A stretch of 64,000 nucleotides of DNA from Trichococcus collinsii. GTDB lineage: Bacteria > Bacillota > Bacilli > Lactobacillales > Aerococcaceae. Under the pieces are notes generated by a model that saw only the letters and a list, made by a program, of their open reading frames with translations, ran no database searches and was not told where the DNA came from. Both the position numbers and the translations under genes were made by a program. The stretch is from NCBI RefSeq assembly GCF_900107505.1, contig NZ_FNQH01000004.1:186001-250000 (forward strand). Direction: 5' to 3'. Positions 8,208-21,265 of this stretch are shown one piece after another; within the stretch, counting starts at the first letter, position 1; every line of letters starts with the position of its first letter.

Positions 8208-9971
8208 ATGAACACTTCAGCGCTTTACCATCGTCCCGAAAGCGAGTTTGCCTATCTATATGACCCAGAAACGATGCACGTCCGCCTGCGGACTGCCCGC
8301 GGAGACGTTAGAGAGATGGGGCTGCTTTACGGAGACCCTTATTTTTTGGACAAAGAGGAGTGGTTCCGCAAACCGCTTCAGATGATCAAAACACTTTCCA
8401 CCGATCTATACGATTACTGGTTCGTGCAAGTGAATGCACCGTTAAAACGCTTATCCTATGCGTTTGCCTTAACAGGCCATGACGGAATTTCCGTCTTTTA
8501 TGGCGATCACGGTGTTTACCCATTGGAAGAAAACTATTTGCGGATGCCGAATAATTACTTCCGGATGCCCTTCTTCCATGAAGTCGATCGCTACAAAACA
8601 CCGGAATGGGTCAAAGAAACCATTTGGTATCAGATTTTCCCGGAGCGTTTCGCCAATGGGGATCCTAGCAACGATCCGGAAGGTACGCTGGCTTGGGGCT
8701 CGGAAGACCCGAACAGACAGAACTTCTTCGGCGGCGACCTGCAGGGAGTCATCGATCACCTCGATTATTTGGAGGATCTGGGAATCAACGGGATTTATTT
8801 CTGCCCGATCTTTGAAGCTTCTTCCAACCACAAGTACGACACGATCGATTACCTGAAAATCGATCCGGCTTTCGGCGATGCCGAAACCTTCAAAAAACTC
8901 GTGGACGAATGCCACAGGCGCGGCATGAAAGTCATGCTGGATGCCGTCTTCAATCATATCGGTGACTCTTCTCCGCAATGGCAAGACGTGCTTAAAAATG
9001 GGGAAGATTCGAAATATGTCGATTGGTTCCACATCAATGAGTTCCCGCCTTCCTACAAGCGCGGCGAAAATTTCGAGGATGCCTATGATATCACCTACGA
9101 TGTCTTTGCCGCCAATCCGCACATGCCGAAGCTGAATACGGCCAATCCGGAAGTGCAGGATTATCTGCTGAACATCGCCCGCTATTGGATCGAAGCTTTC
9201 GACATCGACGCCTGGCGCTTGGATGTCGCGAACGAAGTCGACCACGCATTTTGGAAAAAATTCCGGATCGTCTGCGATGAAGCCAAAAAAGATTTCTACA
9301 TTCTCGGCGAGATTTGGCATTCATCCCAAAACTGGCTGCAAGGCGACGAGTTCCATGCCGTCATGAACTACGCCTTCACCGATGCGATCATGGGCTATTT
9401 CGTGAAGAATGAACTATCATTGAGTAAAATGGTGTCGGAAATGAACAACCAATTGATGCTCTACCGTAATCAGACGAACCAGATGCAGTTCAACATCCTC
9501 GATTCCCATGATACGCCACGCCTGTTGACGGAAGCCAACGAGGACAAGGACATCATGAAACAAGCTATGGCGTTCACTTATATCCAACCTGGTGTACCAT
9601 GCCTGTACTACGGAGATGAAATCGGCTTGACCGGCGGGATGGACCCGGATTGCCGCAAGTGCATGGTCTGGGAAGAAGACAAGCAGGACCGTGATCTGCA
9701 CCAATTCGTGAAGACGCTGAACGGCATCCGCAAAGAGCAACAAAAAGTCCTTTCGGAAGGCACCGTTTATTGGCGGCAAGTATCCGAAGAGTCCGGTGTG
9801 ATCATTTTTGAGCGCATGCTGGGCGGCGAGGTCATCCGCGGCGCCTTCAATACCGGTGAACACTCGGCACGGGTCGAACTGATCGGGGAGGCTTTGTTCT
9901 CGAACCTTGCGGACGTGTCGGACGGATCGGTCGAATTGGAACGCAAAGGTTTTGTGTTGATGAAAGAATAA
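8208..9971 (+). CDS. GH13 neopullulanase / cyclomaltodextrinase / maltogenic amylase
   Basis: A 587-residue cytoplasmic enzyme that opens cyclodextrins and cuts maltodextrins or pullulan fragments to smaller sugars. The N-terminal domain (about 1-130) is the extra beta-domain found in this subgroup, followed by the TIM barrel with WYQIFPERFANGDPSND and the calcium/branch segment. The catalytic triad is visible: nucleophile D339 (AWRLDVANEV), acid/base E368 (LGEIWH) and D435 (LDSHDT). There is no signal peptide, which fits intracellular processing of sugars brought in by MdxEFG. It begins a three-gene operon of GH13 enzymes. The exact substrate preference cannot be told from sequence alone. 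Confidence 0.93.
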   Translation: MNTSALYHRPESEFAYLYDPETMHVRLRTARGDVREMGLLYGDPYFLDKEEWFRKPLQMIKTLSTDLYDYWFVQVNAPLKRLSYAFALTGHDGISVFYGDHGVYPLEENYLRMPNNYFRMPFFHEVDRYKTPEWVKETIWYQIFPERFANGDPSNDPEGTLAWGSEDPNRQNFFGGDLQGVIDHLDYLEDLGINGIYFCPIFEASSNHKYDTIDYLKIDPAFGDAETFKKLVDECHRRGMKVMLDAVFNHIGDSSPQWQDVLKNGEDSKYVDWFHINEFPPSYKRGENFEDAYDITYDVFAANPHMPKLNTANPEVQDYLLNIARYWIEAFDIDAWRLDVANEVDHAFWKKFRIVCDEAKKDFYILGEIWHSSQNWLQGDEFHAVMNYAFTDAIMGYFVKNELSLSKMVSEMNNQLMLYRNQTNQMQFNILDSHDTPRLLTEANEDKDIMKQAMAFTYIQPGVPCLYYGDEIGLTGGMDPDCRKCMVWEEDKQDRDLHQFVKTLNGIRKEQQKVLSEGTVYWRQVSEESGVIIFERMLGGEVIRGAFNTGEHSARVELIGEALFSNLADVSDGSVELERKGFVLMKE

Positions 9972-10031
9972 CGACTGCACGTTGCGGCGGGCAGATGCGA
10001 TAGTAAATTTTCTGAAATGACTAAGGGATGA

Positions 10032-13285
<3,254 letters not shown>

Positions 13286-13298
13286 GTGCTCGCTGACA

Positions 13299-13446
13299 GG
13301 AGTTGAGCGGCGGAAGCGGGTGCGCTCCTCCGGCGAGAGTTCTCCCACGCCGGAGTACGGCTGTAATTTACGGTCTCCCCTCCTGCGAGCCTATCCTAGT
13401 CGGAGCACAGTCTTCAAATGTGGGCGTCCTCCGTTCGCCGGAGGAG
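13299..13446. repeat. Dispersed intergenic repeat, family 1, copy A
   Basis: Starts GGAGTTGAGCG and ends CCGTTCGCCGGAGGAG, with internal blocks TAATTTACGG, CTCCTGCGAGCCT, TCGGAGCACA and AAATGTGGG. The same blocks in the same order occur at 35458-35624. It sits between convergent genes and encodes nothing. Confidence 0.8.
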
Positions 13447-13508
13447 CGCGTGCGCGTTCCCTTGCTAGCATCTGTCACCCCGAATAAAGTTTTACAAAAC
13501 GCTAAAAT

Positions 13509-13562
13509 GAATGCACGAAGAAGAGGCTGTCCCGAATGAGACGACCCCTTCTTCGTGCATTC
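13509..13562. terminator. Bidirectional terminator between convergent operons
   Basis: AATGCACGAAGAAG and its exact complement CTTCTTCGTGCATT flank a partly paired middle. It separates the GH13 operon from the convergent sugar-binding protein gene. Confidence 0.75.
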
Positions 13563-13565
13563 TGC

Positions 13566-14654
13566 TTATTGCGCTAAATCTTCTTCTGTATAATATTCGG
13601 TATCGATCAGTTCTGCTTTATAGTTCTCTTTATCGACAGAGATCGGGTTCGCCAAATAGGTCGGCACCACTTTAACACTGTTATCGTAGGTTTCGGTGTC
13701 ATTGACAGGCACTTCTTCACCCTTGAAGATGGCTTCGATCATCTCGATAGTATTTTTAGCTAAGATACGCGTATCTTTGAATACCGTCTGCGTTTGTTCG
13801 CCCGCAATGATCGATTTCACACCTGCTTGGTCTGCATCTTGTCCGGTGATGACCGGCATCGGTTTGTCTGATGATCCGTAGCCTACCCCTTTCAAGGAAG
13901 AGATGACCCCTAAACTGATCGTATCGTTGGGAGACAAGACAGCATCCAATGTTTCATCTGAATAGTTTGCGCTCAACAGATTATCCATCCGTCCTTGGGC
14001 AGTCGATCCGTCCCAACGCAGCGTTGCGATTTGGCTGAATTTTGTTTGCCCGGAACGAACAACCAGTTGACCGCTGTCAAGGTACTGTTGGAATACGGAC
14101 ATCACACCATCGTAATTGATCAAAGCATTATTGTCATCTGGAGATCCACTAAATAATTCAATATTATAAGGGCCTTCACCTTCACTCAAGTTCAATGCAT
14201 CTTCGATATAGGAAGCCTGCAGAACCCCAACGCCGAAGTTATCGAATGTGGCATAGTAATCCACGTGCTCGGAATTCATCAACAGACGGTCGTAAGCGAT
14301 GACTTCAATATCCTCGTTCGCAGCTTTTTCCAGAACGTTTGTCAAAGCAGAGCCGTCGATGGGGGCTATCACCAAAAGATCCACGCCTTTTGTGATCATG
14401 TTCTCGATTTGCGCAATCTGATTTTCGACTTTGTCTTCTCCGTATTGCAAGTCCGTTTTATACCCCAGCTTCTCCAATTCCGTCACCATATTGTTACCGT
14501 CCGAAATCCATCGTTCCATCGATTTCGTTGGCATCGCAATCCCGACATAGCCACTTTCTCCGGTAGAAGCATTACCACTTCCACAAGCTCCCAAGACCAC
14601 TGCAGATAACAAAGTTACTGTTGCAAGGATACCTTTTTTTAAACTGAATTTCAT
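13566..14654 (-). CDS. ChvE/XylF-type sugar-binding lipoprotein
   Basis: A 362-residue periplasmic-binding-protein family 4 (ribose/xylose/ChvE type) protein. The lipobox [10 protein letters not shown] marks an anchored extracellular protein. Segments [18 protein letters not shown] and [20 protein letters not shown], and [20 protein letters not shown], are hallmark ligand-binding regions of ChvE/XylF. I chose ATG 14654 because GGAGGAAT precedes it; the frame's upstream ATG at 14669 is itself part of that site. It follows xylAB, so xylose is the likely ligand, but the usual ATPase and permease genes are not adjacent. It may work with a remote transporter or act in sugar sensing. Confidence 0.88.
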   Translation of the reverse strand: MKFSLKKGILATVTLLSAVVLGACGSGNASTGESGYVGIAMPTKSMERWISDGNNMVTELEKLGYKTDLQYGEDKVENQIAQIENMITKGVDLLVIAPIDGSALTNVLEKAANEDIEVIAYDRLLMNSEHVDYYATFDNFGVGVLQASYIEDALNLSEGEGPYNIELFSGSPDDNNALINYDGVMSVFQQYLDSGQLVVRSGQTKFSQIATLRWDGSTAQGRMDNLLSANYSDETLDAVLSPNDTISLGVISSLKGVGYGSSDKPMPVITGQDADQAGVKSIIAGEQTQTVFKDTRILAKNTIEMIEAIFKGEEVPVNDTETYDNSVKVVPTYLANPISVDKENYKAELIDTEYYTEEDLAQ

Positions 14655-14703
14655 TCCAAATTCCTCCACTGCTGATTAATTTCACATCTGTACCACGTCG
14701 ATA

Positions 14704-14717
14704 AAATAACGCTTACA
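14704..14717. promoter_or_regulatory. cre-like site upstream of the sugar-binding protein gene
   Basis: On the minus strand the site reads TGTAAGCGTTATTT, matching 12 of 14 positions of the CcpA consensus TGWAANCGNTNWCA. It implies catabolite control of the binding-protein gene separately from xylAB. Confidence 0.5.
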
Positions 14718-14751
14718 TTAAATGGATTGTCCGCTCCTTGGCATCATTTCG

Positions 14752-14794
14752 CGAATCGTGTCTGGATGGCATGAAACCATCCAGACACGATTCG
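14752..14794. terminator. Long hairpin downstream of xylB
   Basis: An 18-base perfect inverted repeat (CGAATCGTGTCTGGATGG, 7-base loop, complement). There is no strong U-tract on the xylB side, so it may terminate, attenuate or stabilise the message between xylB and the binding-protein gene. Confidence 0.7.
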
Positions 14795-14856
14795 TTTCCA
14801 TGATTCAAACCCAAAATCTTAAGGTTACCCGCTCAATTTTTTGCACAAATAGACTG

Positions 14857-16350
14857 CTATTCTTTCGCCAACTCATGGCACAATTCTTTAGTCGCTCCGT
14901 AAACTTGCGTATAAAGTGCGTATATTTTTTTGTAGGCTGCAACGTTTTTCGGAATCGGCCGGACGACATCTTTGTAGGCAACAAATACGTCCGCGCAAGC
15001 AGTCACTGTCGGAAACCACCCGAGTCCGACCGCAGCTAGCATCGCCGCACCCAATCCAGGTCCCTGTTCAGCTTCCAGACAAGTGATTTCGGCATCGAAA
15101 ACATCTGCTTGGATCTGCAGCCAATCCGGATTTTTGGCGCCCCCGCCGACGGAAACGATGCGCTTGAAGGATTTCCCAGCCACTTTCTCCATCAATACTT
15201 GTGAATCCTTCAAGGAGAAGGTTATCCCTTCCAGGACCGCTCGCGCAAAATGTTTGATCGTATGATTCGTGTCCATCCCGATGAAACTGCCGCGGATTTT
15301 GCTGTCGACATGCGGCGTGCGTTCGCCAACGATATACGGGGTGAACAGCAAGCCGTCTGCACCCGGTTTGATCGCATCCATCCCTTCTAGCAATTCCTCG
15401 AACGTGCTGTCCGGTGCGAACGTCTCCTTGAACCAGTTGAGGCTGTGGCCAGCCGCCAAGGTGACGCCCATTGAATAGTAGCCACCCTCAATGGTGTGGT
15501 TGAACAGATGCAATTTGCCTTGGTAATCCTGCTCAGCCGAATCCTCGAAGGCGAGGAACACACCGGAAGTTCCGATGCTGGCCATGCCTGTCTCAGCATT
15601 CACAATCCCGGCGCCAATCGCAGCGCAGGCGTTATCCGCCCCACCCGCAAATATTTTCACTTCTTTTTCAAAGCCGAAGCGATTCGCCAGTTCCGGCCGC
15701 AGCTTTCCGGTCATGCCCGAAGATCCGATCAATTCAGGCAGATAAGCAGCCGGAATGCGGAATTCTTCGAGAACAGCTTTGGACCATTCTTTCTTTTCCG
15801 CATCCAGCAGTAGCGTTCCGGCTGCATCCGAGTAATCCATATGCATGGTACCGGTCATCCAATATCCCAGATAATCCTTTGGAAGCAGCATATGCCGCAC
15901 CTTGTCCCAGATTTCCGGCTCGTTTTCCTGGATCCACAGAATTTTCGGCAAAGTGAACCCTTCCAAGGCGATGTTTTTCGTGATTGCAAGCAGTTCTTCT
16001 CCGAAGGCATCCATGATCGCCTTGCACTGTTTGGTTGTCCTGACGTCATTCCACAAAATCGCATTGCGGAGGACATTATTCTCTTCATCCAGCACAACCA
16101 AGCTATGCATCTGGCCGGAGAAGCTGATTCCCTCCAATTGTGTAGCGAAGTCCGCAACTTCAGCTTTCAGTTTATCCAGTACATATTCGCAGGCAAGAAT
16201 CCATTGTCCCGGATCTTGCTCACTGTATCCAGATTTCGGATGGATAAGCGGATACTCTTTTTGAGCGGAAGATACTGTCTTGCCTTGCTCATCCAACAGC
16301 AGACCCTTCAATGAACTTGTTCCCAAGTCTATTCCTAATACATACGCCAT
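14857..16350 (-). CDS. xylB: Xylulokinase
   Basis: A 497-residue FGGY-family kinase that phosphorylates D-xylulose to xylulose 5-phosphate. The N-terminal GIDLGTSSLKGLLLD phosphate loop, GISFSGQMHSLVVLD substrate region, GGADNACAAIGAG and the C-terminal RIVSVGGGAKNPDWLQIQADV segment are diagnostic of XylB, and the length is normal. It lies 52 bases after xylA on the same strand and is transcribed with it from the xylO-controlled promoter. The product enters the pentose phosphate or phosphoketolase route. Confidence 0.96.
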   Translation of the reverse strand: MAYVLGIDLGTSSLKGLLLDEQGKTVSSAQKEYPLIHPKSGYSEQDPGQWILACEYVLDKLKAEVADFATQLEGISFSGQMHSLVVLDEENNVLRNAILWNDVRTTKQCKAIMDAFGEELLAITKNIALEGFTLPKILWIQENEPEIWDKVRHMLLPKDYLGYWMTGTMHMDYSDAAGTLLLDAEKKEWSKAVLEEFRIPAAYLPELIGSSGMTGKLRPELANRFGFEKEVKIFAGGADNACAAIGAGIVNAETGMASIGTSGVFLAFEDSAEQDYQGKLHLFNHTIEGGYYSMGVTLAAGHSLNWFKETFAPDSTFEELLEGMDAIKPGADGLLFTPYIVGERTPHVDSKIRGSFIGMDTNHTIKHFARAVLEGITFSLKDSQVLMEKVAGKSFKRIVSVGGGAKNPDWLQIQADVFDAEITCLEAEQGPGLGAAMLAAVGLGWFPTVTACADVFVAYKDVVRPIPKNVAAYKKIYALYTQVYGATKELCHELAKE

Positions 16351-16402
16351 AATCTTTGCTCCTCTTCTGTTGCATCCATCAGCCGAACGACTTCGGAATG
16401 GA

Positions 16403-17710
16403 TTATACTAGGTAGTCGTTCAAACGGGATTTGACGAATTCAAGATGGCTTGACTCTAGTTTGATGTCTCCATTTTGCATGGAATACTCTGTTAATGATT
16501 CCAACGTTTCTTGATCCGACAAGATCCTTGCACCAACCCCATCATTGTAGCTAGCATAGCGTTTGTCTTTCAGATCATCGAAGAAACGTTCCTCTTTCAA
16601 CTTGGCAGCAGCTTTCAATCCGCGGGCAAAAGTGTCCATCCCGGCGATATGCGCCAACAAAAGATCTTCCATTTCGAATGAGGAGCGGCGTACTTTGGAA
16701 TCGAAATTGATTCCGCCCGGCGCAATCCCACCGTTTTCAAGGATTTCATACATAGCCAATGTCGTATCATAGATGTTCGTCGGGAATTCGTCTGTATCCC
16801 AGCCCAACAACATGTCGCCTTGGTTGGCATCGATCGATCCGAGTGCATCGTAGCAACGGGCTACATTCATTTCATGCTCAAACGTATGTCCTGCCAATGT
16901 CGCGTGGTTCGCTTCCAGGTTCAGTTTAAAGTCGCCTTCGAGGCCGTATTTTTGGATAAAGGCCATTGTTGTTGCCGCATCGAAATCATATTGGTGTTTC
17001 GATGGCTCCATCGGTTTCGGTTCGATCAGGAACTGAGGTTTGTGGCCGATTTTCTCGCCGTAAGCAACGGCCATTTTGAACAATCGGGCAATATTGTCCT
17101 GTTCGAATTTCATGTCCGTATTCAACAAAGACTCATAGCCTTCACGGCCACCCCAGAAGACGTAGTTTGCGCCGCCCAATTTCTTGCTGATGTCCAAGCC
17201 TTTTTTCACTTGTGCCGCTGCAAAGGCAAAAACTTCAGCGCTATTGGAAGAAGCTGCTCCGTTCACATATCGTGGGTGAGAGAACATATTTGCTGTATTC
17301 CACAACAGTTTGATGCCGGTTTGATCCATTTTTTCTTTGAACAGATCCGTGATTTCATCGATATTATTGAAAAATTCTCCCAATGAATTTCCTTCTGGTG
17401 CGATATCAACATCATGGAAGCAGAAATATTCAACATCCAGTTTTTCCAAAATTTCAAAGAAAGCTTCCACGCGATTTTTTGCGGTTTCCATCGGAGTGGA
17501 CCCTACCCACGTGCGGATGTTCGTAGGACTTCCGAAAGGATCGGAGCCGTCCTGCGTCATTGTGTGCCAATAAGCAACACCAAAGCGTAAATGCTCTTTC
17601 ATCGTTTTGCCCATCACGACTTCTGACGGATTGTAATGACGGAATGCCATCGGGTTCTCTGTGGTAACGCCTTCATATTTAATTTTATCTACTGTTGAAA
17701 AATAACTCAT
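16403..17710 (-). CDS. xylA: Xylose isomerase
   Basis: A 435-residue class II xylose isomerase converting D-xylose to D-xylulose. Recognisable segments are [20 protein letters not shown], the catalytic-histidine region [31 protein letters not shown] and the metal-ligand region [18 protein letters not shown]. The length and C-terminus ([16 protein letters not shown]) are normal. It is the first gene after a consensus promoter and xylO operator and is preceded by a GGAGG-type site. It forms an operon with xylB and is divergent from xylR. Confidence 0.97.
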   Translation of the reverse strand: MSYFSTVDKIKYEGVTTENPMAFRHYNPSEVVMGKTMKEHLRFGVAYWHTMTQDGSDPFGSPTNIRTWVGSTPMETAKNRVEAFFEILEKLDVEYFCFHDVDIAPEGNSLGEFFNNIDEITDLFKEKMDQTGIKLLWNTANMFSHPRYVNGAASSNSAEVFAFAAAQVKKGLDISKKLGGANYVFWGGREGYESLLNTDMKFEQDNIARLFKMAVAYGEKIGHKPQFLIEPKPMEPSKHQYDFDAATTMAFIQKYGLEGDFKLNLEANHATLAGHTFEHEMNVARCYDALGSIDANQGDMLLGWDTDEFPTNIYDTTLAMYEILENGGIAPGGINFDSKVRRSSFEMEDLLLAHIAGMDTFARGLKAAAKLKEERFFDDLKDKRYASYNDGVGARILSDQETLESLTEYSMQNGDIKLESSHLEFVKSRLNDYLV

Positions 17711-17744
17711 TTCTTTTCCTCCTCAAAAATGTTATCTCGTCTTT

Positions 17745-17767
17745 GAGTTAGTTCGCTCAACTAACTC
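17745..17767. promoter_or_regulatory. xylO operator
   Basis: A perfect palindrome, GAGTTAGTT, 5-base centre, AACTAACTC, matching the layout of XylR operators in bacilli and lactobacilli. It lies just downstream of the xylA -10 hexamer, where bound repressor would block transcription. Confidence 0.85.
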
Positions 17768-17775
17768 ATGAACAT

Positions 17776-17804
17776 AATATAAACGATTATTTTTTTGTTG
17801 TCAA
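17776..17804 (-). promoter_or_regulatory. Sigma-A promoter of xylAB
   Basis: On the minus strand TTGACA, an exact 17-base spacer and TATATT. A cre-like sequence (TGAAAGCGCT on the minus strand, 17800-17813) overlaps the -35 region, suggesting catabolite repression on top of XylR control. Confidence 0.85.
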
Positions 17805-17846
17805 GCGCTTTCAGAAGATATATGATAGATAACGAAGGAAGAAGGA

Positions 17847-19013
17847 GTGGTTTTATTGATTCACAGCAAATATACGATCCGCGAAAACAATGAGGCAATT
17901 ATTTTGAATGCTATTATCAGCCAGAAAGAGATTTCCCGCGCTGAATTATCCGTCCTTGCAGGTCTGAATAAGGCCTCCGTATCCTCTATCACCAAGAAAC
18001 TGTTGGAAGATGAGTTGATCCATGAAGACCGTATCGGCGATGCAGCCAGAATCGGCGGACGGAAGCCCATCATGCTCACTTTTAATGGAAAAGCTGCGCT
18101 TACCCTTTCCTTGGATGTCGCACCCAACTACATCGAAGGTCTCATCGCCTATATTGATGGCAAGATTCTTTATGAATCCGAAATCAGAGGCATCAAAGTT
18201 TCTTACGACAATGTCCTCGCCTATATCACGGAAATGGTTGAAAAATTGACGCAACATGCTTTGGAAACGCCGCACGGCATCACCGGACTCTGTGTTGCGA
18301 TCCACGGGCTCGTCAATCAGGAAGAAATCACCTTTACGCCCAACTATGTTTTGCAGAGCGATCTGAAAGCACAATTAGAAGAAATGTATCCCTTTTATGT
18401 ATATTTGGAAAATGAAGCGAATCTGGCGGCGCTTGGTGAATATACTTTTGGGTCCATTTCGGACAGCGTCGTCAGCCTGAGCATCCATACGGGCATCGGA
18501 GCCGGAATTGTGGAAAATGGGAAACTGAGGACTGGTAAAAAAGGTATAGCCGGTGAAATTGGCCACAGTATCCTCTACCCCGATGGCCGGAAGTGTCCTT
18601 GCGGCAATGACGGTTGCCTCGAACAGTACGCATCCCACCAGGCCATCTACAGCGAATTGGAACAGATGCTTGCATTACCTGACCTCAATTCATCTGTAGT
18701 GATTGAACGCTACAAAAAAGGCGATCCTGTTGTCCAAAAAACACTTCGGACCAATGCGCATTATTTGAGCATCGCCGTCAATAATTTGGCGGTGATCTAC
18801 GAACCCGATCTTGTGGTGATCAACAGTTCCATTTATTCGCAAATCCCTGAATTGATCAGCATTCTTAAGGGAGATCTCAAAGGTAAACTTTCGTGTGATA
18901 CCAGTGTCGTCAGCAGTTCGCTCAAGCGAAAAGCGACCTTATTCGGGGGTGTAGCCAAATCCACGCAGAACTTCCTGAACATCCAGAATCTGAAAATGAA
19001 TAAAGACAGCTAA
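17847..19013 (+). CDS. xylR: ROK-family xylose repressor
   Basis: A 388-residue transcription factor. An N-terminal winged HTH (ISRAELSVLAGLNKASVSSI, about residues 32-52) is followed by a ROK sugar-kinase-like domain with the zinc motif CPCGNDGC and the preceding GEIGH. It is divergent from xylAB with the xylO palindrome between them, the classic arrangement for XylR. Without xylose it is expected to block xylAB; xylose binding releases it. The start codon may be the listed one or a nearby alternative (GTG/TTG), because GAAGAAGGAG lies just upstream. Confidence 0.93.
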   Translation: MVLLIHSKYTIRENNEAIILNAIISQKEISRAELSVLAGLNKASVSSITKKLLEDELIHEDRIGDAARIGGRKPIMLTFNGKAALTLSLDVAPNYIEGLIAYIDGKILYESEIRGIKVSYDNVLAYITEMVEKLTQHALETPHGITGLCVAIHGLVNQEEITFTPNYVLQSDLKAQLEEMYPFYVYLENEANLAALGEYTFGSISDSVVSLSIHTGIGAGIVENGKLRTGKKGIAGEIGHSILYPDGRKCPCGNDGCLEQYASHQAIYSELEQMLALPDLNSSVVIERYKKGDPVVQKTLRTNAHYLSIAVNNLAVIYEPDLVVINSSIYSQIPELISILKGDLKGKLSCDTSVVSSSLKRKATLFGGVAKSTQNFLNIQNLKMNKDS

Positions 19014-19017
19014 AATC

Positions 19018-19050
19018 AAAACCACCTGTGCAGGGCGCACAGGTGGTTTT
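19018..19050 (+). terminator. Terminator of xylR
   Basis: AAAACCACCTGTGC, a 5-base loop and its perfect complement ending GGTTTT. It starts 5 bases after the xylR stop and also faces the convergent RraA-like gene. Confidence 0.88.
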
Positions 19051-19079
19051 GCCTTATTTATTCGAATGTTAGTACTCTT

Positions 19080-19763
19080 TTAATAGCCTAATCTTTTCAA
19101 TTCCTTTTCCAGGCTGTCCGGGACGATCTGGCCGGTCGCTTCGAATTTCGCAATTTGCGCCTCCATCTTATCCACTTGCTCTTGGGCTGCTTGGATGATT
19201 TCCTCGGCATGCTCCAACGGAATCACGACGACCCCATTGCGGTCCCCGACGATGATGTCCCCGGGGCGCACCGACACGCCGCCGCAGGAAATCGGCACAT
19301 TAATTTCCCCTTTCGCGCTCCTCGTACTTCTGCCGCACGTGTTTGCACGAGCATAAATTGGCAAGCCAATCGCTTCATTTTCTTCGATATCCCGGAAAGC
19401 ACCGTCGATCACGACTCCTGCAACTCCAAGCCCTTTAGCCACGCGACTGCGATTATCGCCCCAAACAGCGTTATTGCAACTTCCTTTCGCATCGATGACG
19501 ATGATATCACCCGGTTGCGCCACTTCAAGGGCTTTCGGTACGACCAGACTGTCACCGAGCGTAAGTTGCAGCGTGACGGCAGGTCCGATGATTTTTTGCG
19601 TTGTCACCATCGGCTTAATTTGGTAATCCATTGCCCGAAAGAGATCCATCCCGTCGCACAATTCAGGCACAGTAAATTTGTTCAGTCTTTCCAGCAGATC
19701 CGGGGTCGGCCGGGGAATATCTTGGTTTATTCTGAAGCCCATTCTTTGATTGCTCTCACTCAT
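19080..19763 (-). CDS. RraA-like aldolase / oxaloacetate decarboxylase family protein
   Basis: A 227-residue protein of the RraA/HMG-CHA aldolase family. Proteins of this fold cleave 4-hydroxy-4-methyl-2-oxoglutarate and often decarboxylate oxaloacetate; true RraA proteins bind RNase E. Here the metal/catalytic segment VAGVVIDGAFRDIEE carries the G-x-RD motif of the enzymatic forms, and GDIIVIDAKGSCNNAVWGD and RPGDIIVGDRNGVVVIP are typical. I chose ATG 19763, which has GGAGGCG 8 bases upstream, over the longer frame to 19877. It lies downstream of malic enzyme and could share C4-acid metabolism, but a terminator separates them. Confidence 0.85.
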   Translation of the reverse strand: MSESNQRMGFRINQDIPRPTPDLLERLNKFTVPELCDGMDLFRAMDYQIKPMVTTQKIIGPAVTLQLTLGDSLVVPKALEVAQPGDIIVIDAKGSCNNAVWGDNRSRVAKGLGVAGVVIDGAFRDIEENEAIGLPIYARANTCGRSTRSAKGEINVPISCGGVSVRPGDIIVGDRNGVVVIPLEHAEEIIQAAQEQVDKMEAQIAKFEATGQIVPDSLEKELKRLGY

Positions 19764-19989
19764 TGTCACGCCTCCATTTTGTGGTTTCATCTGAATATTG
19801 ATGCTTTTATGATGGTTTAACCATAACAGATGAAGCAGTTGTTTGTACATATCCGAATTTGATGAAATTTTTTTCATATTTTACGGGGTGACTCAATAAT
19901 GCTCTAAAAGAGAATCGGCTTTTCCGCATTCTTCATCATCCATTCAACCGACACCTCCGACTTCCGAACCCAAAAATACCGGAAACCGC

Positions 19990-20027
19990 GAAAAAAAGAA
20001 GGCACCGACACGGTCGGTACCTTCTTC
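19990..20027 (-). terminator. Terminator of the maeP-maeE operon
   Basis: The 14-base stem GAAGGTACCGAC / GTCGGTGCCTTC with a short loop is followed on the minus strand by TTCTTTTTTTC, a textbook U-tract, 17 bases after the maeE stop. Confidence 0.88.
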
Positions 20028-20043
20028 CCTCTACATTTATGCT

Positions 20044-21216
20044 TTAAACAAGTACTTCCTCTTTTTTGACTGCGTTCATAACGCTGGCGGCTACGATGTC
20101 AGCCACGCCCGGAGTGAAGACATCCGGCATGATATAGTCGACGTTCAGTTCCTCATCGCTGACGATGCTGGCGATGCCGCGCGCTGCGGCAAGCTGCATT
20201 TCGATTGTGATGTCTTTGGCACGTGCATCCAAGGCGCCGCGGAAGATTCCCGGGAATGCCAGCACATTGTTGATTTGGTTCGGGAAGTCGCTGCGGCCGG
20301 TGCCGACGATATAGGCGCCGCCTGCTTTTGCTTCATCCGGGAAGATTTCCGGTGTCGGGTTCGCCATCGCGAAGATGACCGGTTTTTCGTTCATGGTCGC
20401 GATCCATTCCTTCTTCAGGACGCCTGGCGCGGATACGCCGACGAATACGTCCATTCCGACAACTGCATCTTCCAAAGTTCCGGTCCGGAAACTGCGGTTC
20501 GTCACTTTTGAGATTTCCACATGGCGTTCGGCCAATTCAGGATCGGTTTCGGAAATGATGCCGGTGCGATCCACGACCATCAGATTCTTGATGCCAGCGG
20601 AAAGGAACATTTGGCTGATGGCGATCCCTGCAGCACCGCCGCCATTGACGACCACTTGAATCTCATCGATTTTTTTGCCTGTCAGGCGCAAGGAATTGTA
20701 AAGGGCAGCCAGAACAATGATCGCGGTCCCATGTTGGTCATCATGGAAGACCGGAATGTCCAACATCTCTTTCAAGCGACGTTCGATTTCGAAGCAGCGA
20801 GGCGCGCTGATGTCTTCCAGGTTGATCCCGCCGAAAGAAGGTGCGATGGCAGCAACGTGCGAGATGATTTCTTCAACATCCTGCGTATTCAAGGAAATCG
20901 GAACGGCATCCACATTCCCGAAGCGTTTGAACAAGGCCGCTTTGCCTTCCATAACCGGAATGGCTGCTTCCGGTCCGATATTGCCCAAGCCCAGGACAGC
21001 CGATCCATCGGTTACGACGGCAACCAGGTTCTTTTTAGTGGTATAAGTATAGACGGATTCTTTGTTGTTTGCGATTTCCATGCAGACAGCTGCGACGCCC
21101 GGTGTATAGGCGATGCTCAGATCTTCCATCGTTTCGATCGGCACTTTTGAAATGATCTCCAATTTACCGCCGAATTTTTTGCTGATAGCTAATGCTTTTT
21201 CATTTACATTTGTCAT
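20044..21216 (-). CDS. maeE: NAD-dependent malic enzyme
   Basis: A 390-residue cytosolic enzyme that oxidatively decarboxylates L-malate to pyruvate and CO2. The short bacterial form is shown by AYTPGVAAVCMEIA, VVTDGSAVLGLGNIGPEAA, FHDDQHGTAIIVLAAL and the Rossmann GGGAAGIAI. Start is ATG 21216; a GTG at 21225 extends the frame but lies too close to the GAGAG ribosome-binding stretch. It follows the malate transporter on the same strand and is divergent from the MaeKR-type two-component genes, the arrangement of the mae locus of lactobacilli. Together they let cells use malate as a carbon source. Confidence 0.94.
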   Translation of the reverse strand: MTNVNEKALAISKKFGGKLEIISKVPIETMEDLSIAYTPGVAAVCMEIANNKESVYTYTTKKNLVAVVTDGSAVLGLGNIGPEAAIPVMEGKAALFKRFGNVDAVPISLNTQDVEEIISHVAAIAPSFGGINLEDISAPRCFEIERRLKEMLDIPVFHDDQHGTAIIVLAALYNSLRLTGKKIDEIQVVVNGGGAAGIAISQMFLSAGIKNLMVVDRTGIISETDPELAERHVEISKVTNRSFRTGTLEDAVVGMDVFVGVSAPGVLKKEWIATMNEKPVIFAMANPTPEIFPDEAKAGGAYIVGTGRSDFPNQINNVLAFPGIFRGALDARAKDITIEMQLAAARGIASIVSDEELNVDYIMPDVFTPGVADIVAASVMNAVKKEEVLV

Positions 21217-21265
21217 AGTGAACACACTCTCTTTCTTCTCGTTTTAGTTTTTGGTTTTTATGTCG

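Noticed and set aside
13299-13446. Considered as a CRISPR or insertion sequence
   Set aside because: No regular spacers and no transposase; it occurs as single dispersed copies.
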